Source: Flavobacterium ustbae
Lineage (GTDB): Bacteria > Bacteroidota > Bacteroidia > Flavobacteriales > Flavobacteriaceae
Reading direction: 5' to 3'
NCBI RefSeq assembly: GCF_003946915.1
Contig: NZ_RPOC01000008.1
Coordinates: 155,097-219,096 of the forward strand
Length of the DNA: 64,000 nt
Shown: one piece after another, positions 1 to 7,499 of the stretch
Layout of the letters: every line of letters begins with the position of its first letter
Position numbering within the stretch: the stretch's first letter is position 1
The notes under the pieces: generated by a model
What the model was told of the DNA's origin: nothing
Seen by the model: only the letters and a program-made list of their open reading frames with translations
Databases searched by the model: none
Translations under genes and position numbers: made by a program

Positions 1-2
1 AA

Positions 3-1697
3 GGATTGGGCTATTTTGAAAATTACAAAGATGATGAACCAGTTGAAGGTTATGGTGGAATTGAGCCAACTAAGGAGGTTGAAAACGATATGGGAGAATT
101 AGTTCCAGGTACAGATTTAATTCGTCAAAAATGGTTAGATAATGATTTTTACGGAACCACTTTTTCTGTAAAATATAAAGAAGAAAAACTAGATGCTATT
201 TTTGGAGGAGGATGGAATAAATATGAAGGAGATCATTACGGAAAAGTAATCTGGGCAAGAAATGTTGGACAGACAGAATTAGGAGATCATTATTATGATG
301 ATTATTCGGCAAAAACAGATGGAAATATTTTTGCGAAAGCGAACTATCAATTTAATGAAAAATTGAGTTTTTATGGTGATTTGCAATACAGAAGAGTTAC
401 TTACAAAGCCAATAGCATAGAAACTGGATTGGTTGATGATGAATTTAATTTCTTTAATCCAAAAGCTGGTTTAAATTATGCTTTTACTCAAAACAGCACT
501 TTATACCTTTCTTATTTTGAAAATTACAAAGATGATGAACCAGTTGAAGGTTATGGTGGAATTGAGCCAACTAAGGAGGTTGAAAACGATATGGGAGAAT
601 TAGTTCCAGGTACAGATTTAATTCGTCAAAAATGGTTAGATAATGATTTTTACGGAACCACTTTTTCTGTAAAATATAAAGAAGAAAAACTAGATGCTAT
701 TTTTGGAGGAGGATGGAATAAATATGAAGGAGATCATTACGGAAAAGTAATCTGGGCAAGAAATGTTGGACAGACAGAATTAGGAGATCATTATTATGAT
801 GATTATTCGGCAAAAACAGATGGAAATATTTTTGCGAAAGCGAACTATCAATTTAATGAAAAATTGAGTTTTTATGGTGATTTGCAATACAGAAGAGTTA
901 CTTACAAAGCCAATAGCATAGAAACTGGATTGGTTGATGATGAATTTAATTTCTTTAATCCAAAAGCTGGTTTAAATTATGCTTTTACTCAAAACAGCAC
1001 TTTATACCTTTCTTATGCAAGAGCCAATCGCGAACCAAATAGAACCGATTATGAAGGCGGAAATGTTAAGCCTGAAAAACTAAATGATTTTGAGTTAGGA
1101 TGGAGATTCAATTCAGAAAAATTTCAACTAAATTCTAACGTCTATTACATGGCTTACAAAGATCAATTGATTTTGACCGGAAGACTTGACGAAGTTGGTG
1201 CGCCAATTCGAGCTAACACCGAAAAAAGCTATCGTTTAGGTTTAGAATTTGATGCAACAATTGCACTTTCAGAGAAGTTTACTCTTAGACCAAACTTTAC
1301 TGTAAGCAGTAACAAGAATGTTGATTTGGCCGTTGATGGCGAATATTACGGTACAACCAAAATAGCTTATTCTCCAGAAGTTATTGCTGGAAATATTATT
1401 GTTTATAAACCTATTTCAGGATTGTATCTTTCATTACTGCAGAAATATGTTGGCGAACAATACATGAATAATATTGAACTTCCGGCAGCAAAATTGGCAG
1501 ATTATTTTGTAAACGATTTTAATGCTTCTTACGAAATAAAACCAAACACCATTTTTAAATCGATAACCATTACGGCTTTGGTAAATAATATTTTCGATAA
1601 AAAATATGTTTCAAACGGATACATGTGGGATATTTACCCTTATTACTATCCGCAAGCGGGAACAAACTTCTTAATTGGTTTGAATTTGAAATTCTAA
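3..1697 (+). CDS. TonB-dependent outer-membrane receptor, C-terminal part (5' end outside window)
   Basis: The reading frame is open from the left edge, so the signal peptide, plug and early barrel lie upstream. What is seen is aromatic-rich beta-barrel sequence with the typical LYLSYARANREP strand and a closing segment ending in NLKF, a C-terminal phenylalanine as in outer-membrane proteins. Such receptors import siderophores, vitamins or glycans using TonB energy; the substrate cannot be told from this part. A 501-bp (167-residue) stretch occurs twice in tandem with no difference visible in translation (12-512 and 513-1013). The left copy has a natural left junction and the right copy a natural right junction, so this is an insertion of barrel sequence, not two genes. 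It would add several strands to the barrel, which makes a working product doubtful. An assembly artefact is also possible. Confidence 0.85.
   Translation, partial: GLGYFENYKDDEPVEGYGGIEPTKEVENDMGELVPGTDLIRQKWLDNDFYGTTFSVKYKEEKLDAIFGGGWNKYEGDHYGKVIWARNVGQTELGDHYYDDYSAKTDGNIFAKANYQFNEKLSFYGDLQYRRVTYKANSIETGLVDDEFNFFNPKAGLNYAFTQNSTLYLSYFENYKDDEPVEGYGGIEPTKEVENDMGELVPGTDLIRQKWLDNDFYGTTFSVKYKEEKLDAIFGGGWNKYEGDHYGKVIWARNVGQTELGDHYYDDYSAKTDGNIFAKANYQFNEKLSFYGDLQYRRVTYKANSIETGLVDDEFNFFNPKAGLNYAFTQNSTLYLSYARANREPNRTDYEGGNVKPEKLNDFELGWRFNSEKFQLNSNVYYMAYKDQLILTGRLDEVGAPIRANTEKSYRLGLEFDATIALSEKFTLRPNFTVSSNKNVDLAVDGEYYGTTKIAYSPEVIAGNIIVYKPISGLYLSLLQKYVGEQYMNNIELPAAKLADYFVNDFNASYEIKPNTIFKSITITALVNNIFDKKYVSNGYMWDIYPYYYPQAGTNFLIGLNLKF
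12..1013 (+). repeat. Perfect 501-bp tandem duplication inside the receptor gene
   Basis: Copy 1 runs 12-512 and copy 2 runs 513-1013. The length is a multiple of three, so the frame is kept. The outer and inner junctions share only the three bases TAT, which fits end-joining at microhomology or an assembly error rather than recombination between long repeats. Confidence 0.9.
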
Positions 1698-1713
1698 AAA
1701 GCTAAGACACAAA

Positions 1714-1746
1714 AAAAGCCTGAAAATAATAAACTTTCAGGCTTTT
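1714..1746. terminator. Bidirectional terminator between convergent genes
   Basis: Twelve-base arms (1714-1725 and 1735-1746, core AAGCCTGAAA / TTTCAGGCTT) around a 9-nt loop, with A-run and T-run flanks. It lies between the receptor stop and the stop of the convergent lipoprotein gene. Confidence 0.85.
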
Positions 1747-1752
1747 CTGTTT

Positions 1753-2169
1753 TTAGTTATATACATGGATAACAGTTCCAGAAGATTCTACACGATATTG
1801 TTTCATCGGAAATTCTTTTCCGCCCAGTCCTGTAAATAAGTTATATTGGGTTTTATCGCAAGGACATACAGCATAAATTCCGTCAATTGTCATTGCGGTA
1901 CAAGAAGCCAAAGCTTGGTTTGGGCACGCAGCGTCAAAAGCAGTATAAGTTCCTTCACCAGTTTTCATCACAATTATCCCTTTTGCTCCATAATTGGCAA
2001 CATAAACAGGATTACTCGGATATATCAATTTGTTATAAGTGGGCAAATTGGTGTCGAGATAGGCGTTTATAGAATAATTAGGAATATTAGGGTTGTTATT
2101 GCTTCTGTTGTTGTCACTGCAAGAAAATAAAATAGCAGTAAATGCTAAAAAGAACCAGATTTTTTTCAT
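1753..2169 (-). CDS. Rieske-like lipoprotein lacking the histidine ligands
   Basis: 138 residues. The N terminus is a lipoprotein signal with lipobox ILFSC, so it should be anchored in an envelope membrane, followed by an Asn/Ser-rich linker. The second half resembles a Rieske [2Fe-2S] fold: AFDAACPNQ near residue 80 and AVCPCDKTQYNLFTG near residue 105 sit where CxH and CxxH normally stand. Both cysteines of each box region are near their usual places but the two histidines are replaced (CPN, CPCD). Family knowledge says a Rieske cluster needs two Cys and two His, so this protein may have no cluster or an altered one. Convergent with the receptor gene; no partner reductase adjacent. Confidence 0.7.
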   Translation of the reverse strand: MKKIWFFLAFTAILFSCSDNNRSNNNPNIPNYSINAYLDTNLPTYNKLIYPSNPVYVANYGAKGIIVMKTGEGTYTAFDAACPNQALASCTAMTIDGIYAVCPCDKTQYNLFTGLGGKEFPMKQYRVESSGTVIHVYN

Positions 2170-2262
2170 TATTTGAATAAGAATTAGTTAAAACAAAAAT
2201 AATTTATTTAGATTTGAAATCTATATGATTAACATATAATTATGTACTATTAAAAATAATAG

Positions 2263-2304
2263 TATATTTGTGGTAAGAAAATCCCGTCGCGATGGGATTT
2301 TTTG
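2263..2304 (+). promoter_or_regulatory. greA promoter and terminator-like leader hairpin
   Basis: A -7 box TATATTTG stands at 2263-2270. Only a few bases after the expected transcription start is a hairpin with arms 2278-2287 and 2292-2301 (core AATCCCGT / ATGGGATT, loop CGCG), followed directly by a T run to 2303. This has the form of an intrinsic terminator in the greA leader, 23 bases before the greA start. It may attenuate greA, as is known for the E. coli greA leader; that role is inferred. Confidence 0.6.
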
Positions 2305-2326
2305 TATTTATATAAACGATGAAGTT

Positions 2327-2803
2327 ATGAGTAAAGTATCTTATTATACAGCAGAAGGATTAAAAAAATTAAAAGATGAATTGGAGCACTTAAAAAGTGT
2401 AATGCGTCCAAAAGCATCTCAAGATATTGCAGATGCAAGAGATAAAGGAGATTTGTCTGAAAATGCAGAATATGATGCAGCAAAAGAAGCACAAGGTTTA
2501 TTAGAAATGAGAATTTCTAAACTAGAAGAAGTATATGCAAACGCAAGATTAATTGACGAATCTCAATTGGATGTTTCTAAGGTTTTGGTTTTATCTAATG
2601 TAAAAATCAAAAATCAAAGTAACGGAATGGAGATGAAATATACTCTTGTAGCCGAAAGTGAAGCTGACTTGAAAACAGGAAAAATCTCTGTAACATCTCC
2701 AATTGGAAAAGGTTTACTAGGAAAATCTGTTGGAGAAGTAGCTGAAATTACAGTTCCAAATGGAGTTTTGAAATTTGAAATTCTTGAGATTTCAAGAGAC
2801 TAA
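2327..2803 (+). CDS. greA: Transcription elongation factor GreA
   Basis: 158 residues, the usual GreA length. GreA enters the RNA polymerase secondary channel and stimulates cleavage of backtracked transcripts. The N-terminal coiled coil is clear, with the loop signature DARDKGDLSENAEYDAAKE near residues 37-55 that carries the acidic tip residues acting at the active site. The C-terminal FKBP-like domain follows, with TSPIGKGLLGKSVGE. I chose the ATG at 2327, in front of MSKVSYYT; the frame is open further up but that extension runs through the leader hairpin and is not GreA-like. A HIT gene follows 68 bp downstream. Confidence 0.96.
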   Translation: MSKVSYYTAEGLKKLKDELEHLKSVMRPKASQDIADARDKGDLSENAEYDAAKEAQGLLEMRISKLEEVYANARLIDESQLDVSKVLVLSNVKIKNQSNGMEMKYTLVAESEADLKTGKISVTSPIGKGLLGKSVGEVAEITVPNGVLKFEILEISRD

Positions 2804-2814
2804 ATTTTTTTATT

Positions 2815-2862
2815 GTTTAATCGGTTAATTGTTTAATCGGTTAAACGTATAAACGATTAAAC
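2815..2862. repeat. Short direct and inverted repeat between greA and the HIT gene
   Basis: GTTTAATCGGTTAA occurs at 2815-2828 and again at 2831-2844, and a partly inverted copy (CGATTAAAC) ends at 2862. The second copy and the inverted copy can pair over nine bases. There is no T run after it, so a terminator is not supported; function unknown. Confidence 0.6.
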
Positions 2863-2871
2863 AAATAAACA

Positions 2872-3261
2872 ATGAGTTCAATATTCACAAAAATAGTAAA
2901 CGGAGAAATTCCATGTTACAAAATTGCTGAAGACGAGAATTATTTAGCTTTTTTAGATGTAAATCCAAACGCAAAAGGACACACGCTTTGTATTCCAAAA
3001 CAAGAAATCGATAAAATTTTTGATATGGAAGAAGAACTATATTTGGGTTTAATGAAGTTTTCTAAAAAAGTGGCTGCAGCATTAGAAAAAACAGTTCCAT
3101 GCAAAAGAGTCGGAATTGCGGTTGTTGGACTTGAAGTACCTCACGCGCACGTACATTTGATTCCGTTAAACGAAATGGACGAAATGCGTTTCATTAACAA
3201 AGTTTCGCTTTCTAAAGAAGAATTCGAAGCTTTAGCAAAAGATATTCAATCGAATTTATAA
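2872..3261 (+). CDS. HIT family nucleotide-binding hydrolase
   Basis: 129 residues, a normal length for an Hint/HinT-like protein. The histidine triad HAHVHLIPL lies near residues 95-103; in this family the middle histidine attacks the alpha phosphate of nucleotide phosphoramidates or aminoacyl adenylates. The N terminus SSIFTKIVNGEIPCYKIAED is the usual HIT opening. Cytosolic, with no signal sequence. It follows greA in the same direction and may be cotranscribed. A bidirectional terminator sits behind it. Confidence 0.92.
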   Translation: MSSIFTKIVNGEIPCYKIAEDENYLAFLDVNPNAKGHTLCIPKQEIDKIFDMEEELYLGLMKFSKKVAAALEKTVPCKRVGIAVVGLEVPHAHVHLIPLNEMDEMRFINKVSLSKEEFEALAKDIQSNL

Positions 3262-3308
3262 GATTTAAATAAAATAAGGCTTCGACTTTGCTTAGCCTGA
3301 CAAAAGCA

Positions 3309-3342
3309 AAAAGTGCAGTAAAACTATTTACTGCACTTTTTT
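3309..3342. terminator. Bidirectional terminator between HIT and kinase genes
   Basis: Inverted repeat with core AAGTGCAGTAAA / TTTACTGCACTT and A-run and T-run flanks. It includes the stop codon of the minus-strand kinase gene (3328-3330). Confidence 0.8.
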
Positions 3343-4479
3343 ATTTAACGAAATCTGAAATGTAGTTCCTTTTCCAATTTCAGAATGAAGTACTTTAATT
3401 TTTCCGTTGTGGTAATCTTCTACAATCCTTTTGGTTAAAGAAAGACCAAGTCCCCATCCTCGTTTTTTGGTTGTAAAACCAGTTTCAAATATGGTTTTAA
3501 ATTGTTTTTTAGAAATACCAGTTCCCGAATCTTTTACATTTATTTTGACATGATGCAGATCTTGTTCAATCTGAAGATCCAAAGTTCCTTTCCCTTTCAT
3601 GGCATCAATTGCATTTTTAACCAGATTTTCAATAGTCCAGCTGTGCAATGTTGGATTTATCATCACTAATACAGGAGAATCTGGAGCCTTAAACGAAAAG
3701 GCAACTTGTTTAGAAAAACGAGATTGTAAATATTCGTATGCGTTTTGAGTTTCTTTTACAATATCATGAAGTTCCAAAACAGGAATGGAACCAATTTTAG
3801 AGAAACGATCGGTTATAGTTTGCAGGCGTTCTATATCTTTTTCAATTTCAACACTAATAGATTGATCGATTTCTTCTGTTTTTAAAATCTCAACCCAACC
3901 GATTAAAGAAGATAGAGGCGTTCCAATTTGATGTGCTGTTTCCTTTGCCATTCCCGCCCAAAGTTTGTTTTGAGTCGCCATTTTTGTGCTTTTGTAAAAA
4001 TTATAGATTAAAGCCACACACAAGAAAATGATTAAAAGAAGTGCAATCGGATAATATTTGAGCTTATTAAGAAGTTCAGAATTTCCATAATACAGCGTTT
4101 GATATTTTCCTGGAGCATATTCAAAAGTAATAGGTTCGTTTTCATTTTTCAACCTATTCAAAAGCGTTTTTCTTTTTTTTTTGTCATTCAAAATATCGTC
4201 GGAAACATTTTTAGCGCTGACAACTTTATCGTAAAGCATTATTACACCCGGAATCGAGGTATTGTTGTTAATGATTTGAAGAGGCAAATCTAAATCGGTG
4301 TATTCGTCGGCATTTACTAGAGTAATTTGGGCATTTACAAAAAGATTCATTTTTAAGCGCTCCTCATTTTTAAAAATTTGGAAGAAAGTATACGTATTCC
4401 AAAGAATTAGAGAAATGATTATAAAACAAACAGAAATAATAATCCAGCGGGTAGTATTTGTTCTTTCAGAAAAAGACAT
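3328..4479 (-). CDS. Orphan membrane sensor histidine kinase
   Basis: 383 residues from the ATG at 4479; the frame is open 39 bases further up, but the longer N terminus is less plausible. Two membrane helices, about residues 12-34 and 142-162, bracket a roughly 105-residue periplasmic sensor region of no recognised family. The dimerisation box is AHQIGTPLSSLIGW with the phosphoacceptor His near residue 183, in the HQIGTPL form common in Bacteroidota. The ATPase domain shows the N box (NLVKNAIDAM), G1 (DSGTGIS), F box (FTTKKRG) and G2 (GLGLSL). No response regulator is adjacent, so the partner is unknown. Divergent from the flavin reductase-like gene. Confidence 0.9.
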   Translation of the reverse strand: MSFSERTNTTRWIIISVCFIIISLILWNTYTFFQIFKNEERLKMNLFVNAQITLVNADEYTDLDLPLQIINNNTSIPGVIMLYDKVVSAKNVSDDILNDKKKRKTLLNRLKNENEPITFEYAPGKYQTLYYGNSELLNKLKYYPIALLLIIFLCVALIYNFYKSTKMATQNKLWAGMAKETAHQIGTPLSSLIGWVEILKTEEIDQSISVEIEKDIERLQTITDRFSKIGSIPVLELHDIVKETQNAYEYLQSRFSKQVAFSFKAPDSPVLVMINPTLHSWTIENLVKNAIDAMKGKGTLDLQIEQDLHHVKINVKDSGTGISKKQFKTIFETGFTTKKRGWGLGLSLTKRIVEDYHNGKIKVLHSEIGKGTTFQISLNKKVQ

Positions 4480-4593
4480 ATCAGTTTTTTTGTGGTATAA
4501 ATATAACGAAATATACACATTTTATATTTTGCGAATGTCGAAAGATTTTTGGTATTATCTGCAAAACTATTTCTTCTAATTAAACCATTTCTA

Positions 4594-4601
4594 TACTTTT
4601 G
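4594..4601 (+). promoter_or_regulatory. Promoter -7 box of the flavin reductase-like gene
   Basis: TACTTTTG matches TAnnTTTG and lies 37 bases before the ATG at 4639. Confidence 0.5.
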
Positions 4602-4638
4602 TATGTACCAAAATGAGGTTTGGTTTAAATTAAAAAAT

Positions 4639-5514
4639 ATGATTAGCATTAACCCAAAAGAGATTCCGACGGCCAAATTGCAAGGCTATCTACAGAGTTC
4701 AGTTGGTCCAAGGCCTATCGCGTTTGCGAGTACCATAAGCGAGAGAGGAATTCCTAATTTATCTCCGTTTAGTTTCTTTAATGTATTTAGTGCCAATCCG
4801 CCAATTTTGGTTTTTTCGCCGTCAAGGCGTGTTCGAGATAATACCATAAAACACACTTTGATAAATGCAGAAGCTACTCGCGAAGTAGTAATAAATGTTG
4901 TAAATTACGATATCGTCCAACAGACTTCTTTAGCAAGTACAGAATATGGAGGTGGCGTAAATGAATTCATTAAAGCTGGATTAACGCAGATTCCTTCAGA
5001 TTTGGTAAAACCATTTCGTGTCAAAGAATCTCCAGTTCAGTTTGAGTGTAAAGTCACTCAGATTATTCCGCTTGGAACAGAAGGCGGAGCAGGAAATTTA
5101 ATTTTATGCGAAGTGGTAAAAATTCATATCGCTGAATCTATTTTGGATGAAAACGGAGCAATCGACCAGCATAAAATTGATTTGGTTTCGAGACTTGGAA
5201 ATAATTGGTATTCAAGATCAAACCAAGGACTTTTTGAAGTGGCAAAACCCTTGACAACATTAGGAGTAGGAGTAGATGCAATTCCTGATTTTGTAAAAGA
5301 AAGCACTGTTTTTGACGGAAATGATTTAGGAAAATTAGGCAACATTGAAGCCTTGCCTACAAAAGAAGAAGTTAGTATATTTGTGAAAGGAAATTTTGCA
5401 GTCAAAGGAGTTTTAAGCTCAGACGATCAGAAAAAAGTACATTTAGAAGCCAAAAAGTATCTGGATAATAACGATGTAGAATCGGCTTGGAAAGTGCTTT
5501 TAGCTAAAAAATAA
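4639..5514 (+). CDS. Flavin reductase-like FMN-binding protein
   Basis: 291 residues from the ATG at 4639 (MISINPKEI). The N-terminal 200 residues have the flavin reductase-like split barrel: SVGPRPIAFASTIS near 21-34, NLSPFSFFNVFSANPP near 42-57, and a conserved TEYGGGVNEF segment. Proteins of this family bind FMN and often reduce flavin with NAD(P)H. The C-terminal 80 residues are an extension seen in Bacteroidota members, of unknown role. I chose this start because the longer open frame runs through the promoter box. Cytosolic; substrate unknown. DUF3127 follows after 33 bp. Confidence 0.8.
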   Translation: MISINPKEIPTAKLQGYLQSSVGPRPIAFASTISERGIPNLSPFSFFNVFSANPPILVFSPSRRVRDNTIKHTLINAEATREVVINVVNYDIVQQTSLASTEYGGGVNEFIKAGLTQIPSDLVKPFRVKESPVQFECKVTQIIPLGTEGGAGNLILCEVVKIHIAESILDENGAIDQHKIDLVSRLGNNWYSRSNQGLFEVAKPLTTLGVGVDAIPDFVKESTVFDGNDLGKLGNIEALPTKEEVSIFVKGNFAVKGVLSSDDQKKVHLEAKKYLDNNDVESAWKVLLAKK

Positions 5515-5547
5515 AAAGAAATAGAAACAATAATTAAATAGACGAAG

Positions 5548-5919
5548 ATGGAAGTTACAGGAAAAGTAAAAGTGGTTAACCCAGAGCAGCAAGTTAGTGC
5601 CTCATTTAAAAAAAGAGAATTAGTTGTTACAACTGAGGAGCAATATCCACAACATATTTTAATCGAATTTACACAAGATAAATGCGATTTATTGAGTAGC
5701 TATAAGCAAGGAGAGGCAGTAAAAGTTTCTATCAATTTAAGAGGAAGAGAATGGGTTAATCCACAAGGAGAAACGCGTTATTTTAATAGTATTCAAGGTT
5801 GGAGAATTGAAAGATTAGCGCCAGAAGGTCCAGGACAATCGGCTCCAATGCCAGCAGCAGAAACTTTTGCTCCAGCAACAAACATAAACGAAGACGAACC
5901 AGACGATTTACCGTTCTAA
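5548..5919 (+). CDS. DUF3127 protein with an SSB-like acidic tail
   Basis: 123 residues. DUF3127 proteins of Bacteroidota are predicted OB folds. The first 90 residues are strand-rich, with RELVVTTEEQYPQHILIEF near 23-41 and SINLRGREWVNPQGETRYF near 61-79. A linker rich in Pro and Ala leads to a C-terminal tip EDEPDDLPF. That tip closely resembles the DDxPF end through which single-stranded DNA-binding protein recruits repair proteins. A role in nucleic-acid binding is therefore plausible but inferred. No true ssb is adjacent. Confidence 0.8.
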   Translation: MEVTGKVKVVNPEQQVSASFKKRELVVTTEEQYPQHILIEFTQDKCDLLSSYKQGEAVKVSINLRGREWVNPQGETRYFNSIQGWRIERLAPEGPGQSAPMPAAETFAPATNINEDEPDDLPF

Positions 5920-5941
5920 GAAAGTTTAAATCTCAAATTAT

Positions 5942-5989
5942 AAATTCCAAATTCCAAAACTTTGCTGTGTTTGGAATTTGGAATTTTTG
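5942..5989 (+). terminator. Heptamer-repeat hairpin behind the DUF3127 gene
   Basis: Perfect 17-base arms at 5942-5958 and 5970-5986, built from the heptamer GGAATTT, with an 11-nt loop and a short T run after it. It probably works as a terminator and belongs to an intergenic repeat class seen again near 14680, 20501, 38456 and 57007. Confidence 0.65.
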
Positions 5990-6063
5990 TATTCAATATA
6001 ACTTTGAGAAAGTTTTTTTTGAAGTTTGGGATTTGGATTTTTTATTTTGGAATTTTTTAAAAG

Positions 6064-6702
6064 ATGTACTACTTATTCAACGATTTATTTTTTCCGCCAG
6101 TTACAGAAGCTGATGAAGAAGGTGTTTTGGCAATTGGAGGCGATCTAAGTTCAGAGCGCTTACATTTGGCCTATAAAAGCGGTATTTTTCCTTGGTTTAA
6201 TGAAGGAGAACCAATTCTTTGGTGGGCTCCAGATCCGAGAATGGTATTGTTTTTTGATGAATTGGTAATATCCAAAAGCATGAAAAAGATTCTCAATAAG
6301 AAAATATTTAAGGTAACTTATAATAAAAATTTTAGAGAAGTAATTTCCAATTGTCAGCAAATAAAGCGTGAAGGCCAGAACGGAACGTGGATTTCTGATG
6401 AAATGATAGATGCTTACTGTAAATTGAATGAAGAAGGAATTGCAAAATCTGTTGAGGTTTGGCAAGACGATGTATTGGTTGGCGGTTTGTACGGAATAGA
6501 TTTAGGAAATATTTTTTGTGGAGAAAGCATGTTTTCTAAAGTTTCAAATGCGTCAAAAACGGCTTTTATTGCATTGGCATTATATTTAAAAAAAGAAAAT
6601 TACAAATTGTTGGATTGTCAGGTTTATAATTCACATTTGGAGAGTTTAGGATGCCGAGAAATCGATCGAGAAGAATTTATGTCCATTTTAAAAAGTAAAT
6701 AA
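6064..6702 (+). CDS. aat: Leucyl/phenylalanyl-tRNA--protein transferase
   Basis: 212 residues, normal for Aat. It moves Leu or Phe from aminoacyl-tRNA onto the N terminus of proteins with N-terminal Arg or Lys, marking them for ClpAP/ClpS degradation. Family signatures are clear: FPPVTEADEEGVLAIGGDL near 11-29, SGIFPWFNEGEPILWWAPDPRM near 39-60, GLYGIDLGNIFCGESMFS near 142-159 and LDCQVYNSHLESLG near 187-200. Cytosolic. Only two bases separate it from the MOSC gene, so the two are likely cotranscribed. Confidence 0.95.
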   Translation: MYYLFNDLFFPPVTEADEEGVLAIGGDLSSERLHLAYKSGIFPWFNEGEPILWWAPDPRMVLFFDELVISKSMKKILNKKIFKVTYNKNFREVISNCQQIKREGQNGTWISDEMIDAYCKLNEEGIAKSVEVWQDDVLVGGLYGIDLGNIFCGESMFSKVSNASKTAFIALALYLKKENYKLLDCQVYNSHLESLGCREIDREEFMSILKSK

Positions 6703-6704
6703 AA

Positions 6705-7499
6705 ATGAGTGCAAATTATAGTGTAAAGGAAATTTATATTTATCCGATTAAAAGCTTGGCAGGAATTAGCGTAAAAAGTGCCAAAGCTGAAGAAATGGGC
6801 TTTGAAAACGATCGCCGATGGATGCTGATAAATTCTGAAAATGTGCATGTTACGCAAAGAGAATATCCTATAATGAGCCAATTTTATCCTGAAGTTTCAA
6901 ATGGAAAAATTATAATATCATTTGCTGAAGATGAACATGAATTTTCTATTGATGAACATTTAGATGAAAAAATTGAATCAAATGTATGGGATGATAAAAC
7001 CCAAGTTTTTGAAGTAAACAAAAAATCTTCTCAATGGTTTAGTGAAAAGCTAGGTTTTCAATGTACTTTGGTTAAAATCGTAAAGAAAGGCGATCGTAAA
7101 CACGAAAGTTCTAAAACAAAAGAAACGTACAATGTGAGTCTTGCAGATGGTTATCCGTATTTATTGGTGGGAACAGAAAGTATGGATCTTTTAAATAGCA
7201 AATTAGAAGAAAAAATTACCGTAAAAAGGTTTCGTCCAAATATTGTCATTGGCACTAAAAAAGCGCACGAAGAGGATCAGTATGGTGCTTTTAAAATTGG
7301 AGATGTACAATTTAAAAATATAAAACCTTGCGAAAGATGCATAATGATCAATAATGATCCGAAGAAAGGAATTGTAAAAAAAGAGCCATTGAAAACTTTA
7401 AGCAAATACAGAAATGTAGATAATTCAGTTTTATTCGGAACCAATATTGTGAGTTTGAATTCGGGAATTATTAGTGTGGGTGATGAGGTTGTTTTTTAA
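6705..7499 (+). CDS. MOSC domain protein (YcbX-like)
   Basis: 264 residues. The N-terminal MOSC beta-barrel domain (VKEIYIYPIKSLAGISV, residues 6-22) is followed by the MOSC domain with RFRPNIVIGT near 178-187 and the KPCERCIMI motif near 208-216. The first cysteine of that motif corresponds to the residue thought to carry sulfur or bind the molybdenum cofactor. Relatives act in detoxifying N-hydroxylated compounds or in sulfur transfer. Convergent with the thiF-like gene, with a 4-bp overlap of the two stops. No electron donor gene is next to it. Confidence 0.85.
   Translation: MSANYSVKEIYIYPIKSLAGISVKSAKAEEMGFENDRRWMLINSENVHVTQREYPIMSQFYPEVSNGKIIISFAEDEHEFSIDEHLDEKIESNVWDDKTQVFEVNKKSSQWFSEKLGFQCTLVKIVKKGDRKHESSKTKETYNVSLADGYPYLLVGTESMDLLNSKLEEKITVKRFRPNIVIGTKKAHEEDQYGAFKIGDVQFKNIKPCERCIMINNDPKKGIVKKEPLKTLSKYRNVDNSVLFGTNIVSLNSGIISVGDEVVF

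Noticed and set aside
1846..2130. Plus-strand frames opposite the Rieske-like lipoprotein gene
   Set aside because: The minus-strand product has a lipobox and family motifs; the plus-strand ones do not.
2270..2326. Upstream extension of greA
   Set aside because: It runs through the leader hairpin, and GreA of normal length begins at 2327.
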